Shown here: piece by piece, positions 14,430 through 18,787 of the stretch
How positions within the stretch are numbered: the first letter of the stretch is position 1
Layout: each line of letters begins with the position of its first letter
Assembly: GCA_023445955.1 (NCBI GenBank)
Contig: JAEXJH010000020.1
Location: forward strand, 1-18,787
Origin: Pseudomonadota bacterium
GTDB taxonomy: Bacteria; Pseudomonadota; Alphaproteobacteria; Caulobacterales; Caulobacteraceae
Direction of reading: 5' to 3'
DNA: 18,787 nt
The notes under the pieces: model-generated
Seen by the model: the letters and a program-made list of their open reading frames with translations, nothing else
Told to the model about the DNA's origin: nothing
The model's database searches: none
Made by a program: the position numbers and the translations under genes

Positions 14430-15341
14430 ATGGTTGAGCAGTTCGTGGACGTCGAATTCGGCGGCCAGACCGTCCAAGTGCCGAAGGGCGGCTACTACGA
14501 TCGCTTCCGTTCCAACCCAGACCTGGATGCCGTGGCGCGAGACCCCGCAGCCGGCAACATCGACTTCTTCCAGCGCATCCCAAAGCAGAAGATCTCATCG
14601 CGGGTCGGTCCTGTCTGGGCGCCGAACTTCTATTACCGCAGCAGCTCGGTGCAGCTTCTGATGACCGCGCCGATTGATCGGCTCGCGGCGGCTCTTCCGA
14701 CGCCGCTCGAACCGCTTCGTCCCCTTCCGGGCCAGGGCCTGGTGGCGCTGACCTTCTTCTCCTACGCTGTCTGCGACAACGATCCCTATGACGAGGTCTC
14801 GATTGCGGTCGTCGTCCGCCGTCCCGGCGCCAAGGGCTCTCATGTCGGCCAGCTACTGGGCGACATCCGCCGGCGTAACTTCTTCGCCCACGTCCTGGCC
14901 CTGCCGGTCACCACCGAGATCGCCCGAACACGGGGCGTGCAGGGCTACCAGCTGCCCAAATGGCTAACGCCGATCACGGTGGACATCGCCAATGAGGTCA
15001 CCGCCACCATTGCCACCACTGACGGCTCGCCCGACCTTGAGCTGCGCGCGCCCGCGCCGGCTCTCAAAAACGTGCCTTCTCAGTCGCGCTTGAGCGCCAA
15101 CACCATGATCCATCAGGTCGACGGCCAGTGGAGCCAGACGGTCGTCCAGTCCAACACCTTGTCCTATTCACAGGAGCTCTTTCCCAAGGGCGTGACTCTC
15201 TCGCGGCATGGCGGTCCGATGAGCGACCTCCTCAACGGCTTGGGCGCCTCGGCCATGCTGCGCCTGGATGTGGTCAGGGACGCGCAGTTGGTGCTCAACA
15301 TGCCAACGCCCTTGAAGGGCATCGGTATCCTGACGGGCTGA
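14430..15341 (+). CDS. Acetoacetate decarboxylase family protein
   Basis: A 303-residue protein that resembles the acetoacetate decarboxylase superfamily. Its core shows the conserved YAVCDNDPYDEVSIAVVV (112-129) and GYQLPKWLTPI (172-182); Lys177 sits where a Schiff-base lysine would be expected. True acetoacetate decarboxylases are about 245-265 residues, so this one carries a longer N-terminal region (1-50). Many superfamily members carry out other aldol or decarboxylation chemistry, and the substrate here is unknown. AAAGAGG lies about 7 bases before the ATG. It follows the OYE gene by 42 bp on the same strand, so the two probably form one operon under the MerR promoter. The enzymes could act in sequence on a ketone- or enone-type compound. 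Confidence 0.8.
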   Translation: MVEQFVDVEFGGQTVQVPKGGYYDRFRSNPDLDAVARDPAAGNIDFFQRIPKQKISSRVGPVWAPNFYYRSSSVQLLMTAPIDRLAAALPTPLEPLRPLPGQGLVALTFFSYAVCDNDPYDEVSIAVVVRRPGAKGSHVGQLLGDIRRRNFFAHVLALPVTTEIARTRGVQGYQLPKWLTPITVDIANEVTATIATTDGSPDLELRAPAPALKNVPSQSRLSANTMIHQVDGQWSQTVVQSNTLSYSQELFPKGVTLSRHGGPMSDLLNGLGASAMLRLDVVRDAQLVLNMPTPLKGIGILTG

Positions 15342-15466
15342 GGGACGGCTAAGCCAGAAGCATCATGAACGTCGCCTTTCTGGAGGTGTGGCGAGGTCGG
15401 CTCATGGCGCTGCATCGACCAACGCATCGGCCTGTCATAGCTAGTTGGGGGATTGCGCAGGGAGGA

Positions 15467-18400
15467 CTAGGCTTCGCCGAGGATCTCGCGTACTCGCGTG
15501 GCCAGGAGTTCCATGGCGAACGGCTTGGTGATCATCGCCATGCCGGGCTCCAGGAAGCCCGAGGCCAGGGCCGCGTTCTCCGCATATCCGGTCATGAACA
15601 GCACGCGCAGTTCAGGGCGCAGCTGACGTCCGGCGTCGGCGATCTGCCGCCCGTTGAGCCCGGGCAGGCCCATGTCGGTGATCATCAGGTCGATACGGCG
15701 CTTGGATTGCAGGACCTCCAGGCCCTGGTTGCCGTCGGCGGCCTCGATCGCCGCATAGCCTAGGTCGCTGAGCACCTCGACGATCAATCCGCGCACGACC
15801 GGCTCGTCCTCCACGACCAGCACTGTCTCGCCGGCATTGGCCTGATGGTCCTGCGACAGTTCCGGAAGCGCGTGGTCTTCCTCGGTCGGTCCGCGGAAGC
15901 GCGGCAGATATAGCTTGAACGTCGTGCCGTTGCCGACCTCGCTATAGATCTTGGCATAGCCCTCCGACTGCCGCGCGAAGCCGTAGATCATCGACAGGCC
16001 CAGGCCCGTGCCCTGACCGATCGGCTTGGTGGTGAAGAACGGCTCGAAGGCCCGCGCAATGGTCGCCTCGTCCATACCCACGCCGGTATCGGTAACGCAG
16101 ATGCAGACATATTGCCCGGGCGCGACCTCGCGCTGGCGCGCCGCATACTGGCTGTCCAAGTGCGCGTTGCAGGTTTCGATGGTTAGTTTGCCGCCGTCGG
16201 GCATGGCGTCGCGAGCGTTGATGGCCAGGTTGAGCAGAGCGCTCTCCAGCTGGTTGGGATCGCACAGCGTCGTCCACAATCCGCCGGCCAAGACCAGTTC
16301 CAAATGCACCCGTTCGCCCAATGTACGGCGCAGGAGATCCTCCATCGAGGCGACCAGCGGATTGGCCCGCACGGGGCGCGGGTCCAGCGGCTGGCGGCGC
16401 GAGAAGGCCAGCAGCCGGTGGGTCAGGGCCGAGGCGCGATTGGCCGAGTTCATCGCGCCGGTGACGAAGCGGTCCAGCTCGGCCATCCGGCCCTGAGCGA
16501 TGCGTTTTTGAACGAGGTCCAGGCTGCCGGTGATGCCCTGCAGCAGATTGTTGAAGTCATGCGCGATGCCGCCGGTCAGCTGGCCCACCGCCTCCATCTT
16601 CTGGCTCTGGCGCAGAGCTTCTTCGACCGCCCGTTGCTCGGTGACGTCGCGGCCAAAGCCGTAGACGGTGTTGCCCTCGCCGGCGAAGGTCCAGACGATG
16701 TGCCGGCGCTCCCCATCCTGGGCGTCCAGGGTGATCTGCTCATCGCGCACACGCTCTCCACGCGCGAGGCGCTCCAGGATCGCCTGGCCGGCGTCGCGAT
16801 CCTCCGCCGACAGGAAGTGACCGAGCGTGCGACCTAGCGTCTCTTCAGCGCTCCAGCCCAGCACATGCGTCCAGGCCGGATTGATCGCGGCGATGACGCC
16901 GTCCTGGCCGGCGACGAGCTTGAGCACCGGCGACAGGGTCCAGATCCGCTCCTGGTCCCGCGCGGCGGCCCGTTCCTTGGTGATGTCGCGCCCGACGGCG
17001 TGGATGCGTCCGGCCTCGGGCACGGCGGTCCATTCTAGCAGGCGATAGCCGCCGGACTTGGTGCGGTAGCGGTTCTCGAAGGCCAGGGTCGTACGGCCGG
17101 TCGAGAGCTTTTCCAACTCCGCCGTCGTGGTCTCAAGGTCCGACGGATGAATGAAGTCGGTCAGCGGCTGGCCGATGAACGCGTCCAGGTCCCAGCCGAG
17201 CAGGCGGGTGACCGAAGGGTTGGCCGCGGTGACCATCCCCTCGAAATCGCAGACCAGCATCAAGTCCTGCGACATCGTCCACATGCGGTCACGATCGCGC
17301 GTGCTTTGCGCCTCGGCCAGCTTCTGATCGTGGATGTCGGTGTTGGTCCCCACCCAGCGGATGACCGCCTCGTCGGCGTCGCGCAGCGGCACCGCGCGGC
17401 TCAGATGCCAGCGATAGCGGCCTTCTCTGTCGCGGATGCGAAACTCAGCCTCATAGGTCTCGCCCGACGCGACCGCCCGGCTCCAGCGCTCGGCGGTCGC
17501 CATCAGGTCCTCGGGGTGGACAAGCTGCGACCAGCCGCTGCCAAGCAACTGCTCGGTGGTCGAGCCGGTGTCGTCCAGCACCCGGGCGTTGAACCAGTCG
17601 AGGCCCCCGGATGGCGTCGCCGTCCACACTTGGTTGGGCAAGGCCTGGGTTAGGGCCCGAAACTGCGCCTCGCTTTGTTCGAGCGCTCTCTGCTCTGCGC
17701 GGCGCTCGGTGACGTCCTGCACCACGCCGACGAGCCGAACGGGCAGGCCGTCGGCGTCGCGCTCATATTCGCCGCGCCGCGCGATGATCCGTTCACGGCC
17801 GTCATCGGCGCGATGGATGCGGTATTCCACGTCGAGCGCGGCCTGGCCGCTCGCCCGACGGTCCGCGTCGGAGATCGTCTGGCGATCTTCCGGCGCGACC
17901 AAGCGCTGAATATCCTCTGGCGGGGCGACCTCGACCTGGGGCAGACCAAATAGCCGGTAGAACTCCGGTGTGCCGCGCAGCTGGTTTTGACGGATGTCGA
18001 TGGTGAACAGGCCCACGCCGCCGGCCTCCTGGGCGCGCCGCAGCTGCGCCTCAGACTCGCCCAACACGCGGCGCGCCAAGACTTTCTGGGTGGTCTCGAT
18101 GACGATGGCGATTACGCCGACCGGACGGCCGGCCTCATCGAGGATCGGTGAGTAGTCCAGATCCATCCAGACCTGTTCGGGCGCGCCGCTGCGGTTCAGG
18201 GTCAGTTCCTGGTCCTGGAAGCTGAGATTGCCGCCGGCCAGGCCCACGCGCATGACGTTGTCGTTGAAGTCGGCCACCTCTTCCCAGCCCTCGCGGACCT
18301 TGGAGCCGAGGAGCTGCGGGTGTCGCCCGCCAGCGACGACCGAATAGGCGTCATTATAGATCATCAGCCCGTCCTCGCCCCAAAGGGTGACGATGGGCAC

Positions 18401-18568
18401 GTGGCAGCGCAGGATCAGGCTGGTGACGGTCTTCAGATGAGCGGGCCAGGCGTCGAGCGGACCAAGCGCGGTGGCGCCCCAATCGTGGACCGCGATCAGG
18501 CGCGCCATTTCGCTGTCGCCCGCCAGGAAAGACGGTTCTGGTTCGCGTAGATCCACGCCGAACGACAT
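15467..18568 (-). CDS. Multi-PAS hybrid sensor histidine kinase with receiver domain
   Basis: A 1033-residue soluble hybrid kinase without membrane segments. Five PAS-like modules run in tandem: about 45-160 ([18 protein letters not shown]), 177-290, 300-415, 430-530 and 545-645, several ending in PAC-like [20 protein letters not shown] or GRDITKER. HisKA has [12 protein letters not shown] with phosphoacceptor His670. HATPase_c has the N-box Asn784 ([10 protein letters not shown]), DTGVGM at 827-832 and GTGLGL at 853-858. A receiver domain (about 914-1031) has Asp965 in [10 protein letters not shown] and Lys1015. The HDFNNLL type lacks the classic SHELRTP box and is common in alphaproteobacterial kinases. 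ATG at 18568 with GGGGA about 10 bases before it is preferred over GTG at 18577. It is convergent with the decarboxylase-family gene, 125 bp away. Signal and partner are unknown; stacked PAS domains suggest light, redox or small ligands. Confidence 0.94.
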   Translation of the reverse strand: MSFGVDLREPEPSFLAGDSEMARLIAVHDWGATALGPLDAWPAHLKTVTSLILRCHVPIVTLWGEDGLMIYNDAYSVVAGGRHPQLLGSKVREGWEEVADFNDNVMRVGLAGGNLSFQDQELTLNRSGAPEQVWMDLDYSPILDEAGRPVGVIAIVIETTQKVLARRVLGESEAQLRRAQEAGGVGLFTIDIRQNQLRGTPEFYRLFGLPQVEVAPPEDIQRLVAPEDRQTISDADRRASGQAALDVEYRIHRADDGRERIIARRGEYERDADGLPVRLVGVVQDVTERRAEQRALEQSEAQFRALTQALPNQVWTATPSGGLDWFNARVLDDTGSTTEQLLGSGWSQLVHPEDLMATAERWSRAVASGETYEAEFRIRDREGRYRWHLSRAVPLRDADEAVIRWVGTNTDIHDQKLAEAQSTRDRDRMWTMSQDLMLVCDFEGMVTAANPSVTRLLGWDLDAFIGQPLTDFIHPSDLETTTAELEKLSTGRTTLAFENRYRTKSGGYRLLEWTAVPEAGRIHAVGRDITKERAAARDQERIWTLSPVLKLVAGQDGVIAAINPAWTHVLGWSAEETLGRTLGHFLSAEDRDAGQAILERLARGERVRDEQITLDAQDGERRHIVWTFAGEGNTVYGFGRDVTEQRAVEEALRQSQKMEAVGQLTGGIAHDFNNLLQGITGSLDLVQKRIAQGRMAELDRFVTGAMNSANRASALTHRLLAFSRRQPLDPRPVRANPLVASMEDLLRRTLGERVHLELVLAGGLWTTLCDPNQLESALLNLAINARDAMPDGGKLTIETCNAHLDSQYAARQREVAPGQYVCICVTDTGVGMDEATIARAFEPFFTTKPIGQGTGLGLSMIYGFARQSEGYAKIYSEVGNGTTFKLYLPRFRGPTEEDHALPELSQDHQANAGETVLVVEDEPVVRGLIVEVLSDLGYAAIEAADGNQGLEVLQSKRRIDLMITDMGLPGLNGRQIADAGRQLRPELRVLFMTGYAENAALASGFLEPGMAMITKPFAMELLATRVREILGEA

Positions 18569-18744
18569 TGCTTTCACATCCCCAGGCGCCGCGTGCGGTG
18601 AAGCTTATGGCCGGCGCTTGACTTCAACGCCAATCCGCCCGATCGGTTCGGTCGCCTCTAACGATCTGTCGGAAAAGCGACATGGAGGCCATCCGGTGAG
18701 AACCGCAGCGGTCTAGGTTCGGTTAGCGGACGTCATCAAGTTAC

Positions 18745-18781
18745 GGGCTGGGTGGTTATCCGACCTTGGCGTCACCAGCCC
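18745..18781. repeat. Inverted repeat near the right edge
   Basis: GGGCTGGGTG (18745-18754) and CACCAGCCC (18773-18781) pair with one bulged G and an 18-base loop. It lies in the 219-bp non-coding region upstream of the large kinase. It could be a terminator of a gene beyond the window or an operator. No other feature is visible between 18569 and the edge. Confidence 0.3.
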
Positions 18782-18787
18782 CACAGG

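Noticed and set aside
13149..14477. 442-codon minus-strand frame opposite the OYE gene
   Set aside because: Antisense shadow of a clear enzyme gene; Arg/His-rich with no motif.
15365..15763. Plus-strand frame after the decarboxylase-family gene
   Set aside because: Three quarters of it is antisense to the receiver domain of the large kinase and its ribosome site is weak.
1..18787. CRISPR array, tRNA/rRNA gene, insertion sequence or prophage
   Set aside because: No regularly spaced repeats, cloverleaf-like segments, transposase-like proteins or terminal inverted repeats were seen.

Overview
The window is dense, GC-rich bacterial chromosome with short intergenic gaps, clear Shine-Dalgarno sequences and no mobile elements, tRNA, rRNA or CRISPR. 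The gene repertoire and protein style fit an alphaproteobacterium, most likely a Caulobacter-like member of the Caulobacterales: two PAS-rich soluble hybrid histidine kinases, a GlxA-type regulator, a Tat-exported hydrolase, a winged-helix STAND regulator, and an OYE/acetoacetate-decarboxylase pair with a MerR. That assignment is inference from content; no marker gene is present.

Left part (6-2913, minus strand): a PAS hybrid histidine kinase (1303-2913) is translationally coupled through an ATGA overlap to a second gene (6-1306). That gene looks like a degenerate GGDEF-EAL protein and is split by a single-base frameshift at a G-run near 855-858. Next (3182-4135, minus) is a GlxA-family DJ-1/AraC regulator, then a DJ-1/PfpI-like protein that lacks the usual nucleophile (4402-4932, minus). 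A strong hairpin terminator (4963-4989) separates the latter from a Tat-signal alpha/beta hydrolase of the non-heme chloroperoxidase family (5004-6002, minus), which follows its probable AraC regulator (6112-6756, minus). TGTGAAG motifs lie in front of both the hydrolase and the AraC gene, suggesting one local regulon.

Middle part: divergent from the AraC gene is a 959-residue regulator with a PhoB-type winged helix, a STAND/NB-ARC-like ATPase and a TPR-like C-terminal half (6956-9835, plus). It overlaps the convergent SDF-family symporter gene (9752-11068, minus) by 84 bp. Divergent from the symporter is a dienelactone hydrolase (11199-11894, plus), followed by a small membrane-anchored hypothetical protein (11935-12480, plus).

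Right part: a MerR regulator (12607-13071, minus) is divergent from an Old Yellow Enzyme family oxidoreductase (13152-14387, plus) and an acetoacetate-decarboxylase-family protein (14430-15341, plus). The shared 80-bp spacer holds a classic MerR promoter with a 19-bp spacer around an inverted repeat. Convergent to this operon is a 1033-residue hybrid histidine kinase with five PAS-like modules (15467-18568, minus). The last ~210 bp show only an inverted repeat at the edge.

No complete, clearly novel multi-gene system is visible. The most interesting items are the kinase-coupled degenerate GGDEF-EAL gene with its frameshift, the repeated TGTGAAG sites, the SDF transporter lacking the NMDGT motif, and the cysteine-less DJ-1 paralogue.
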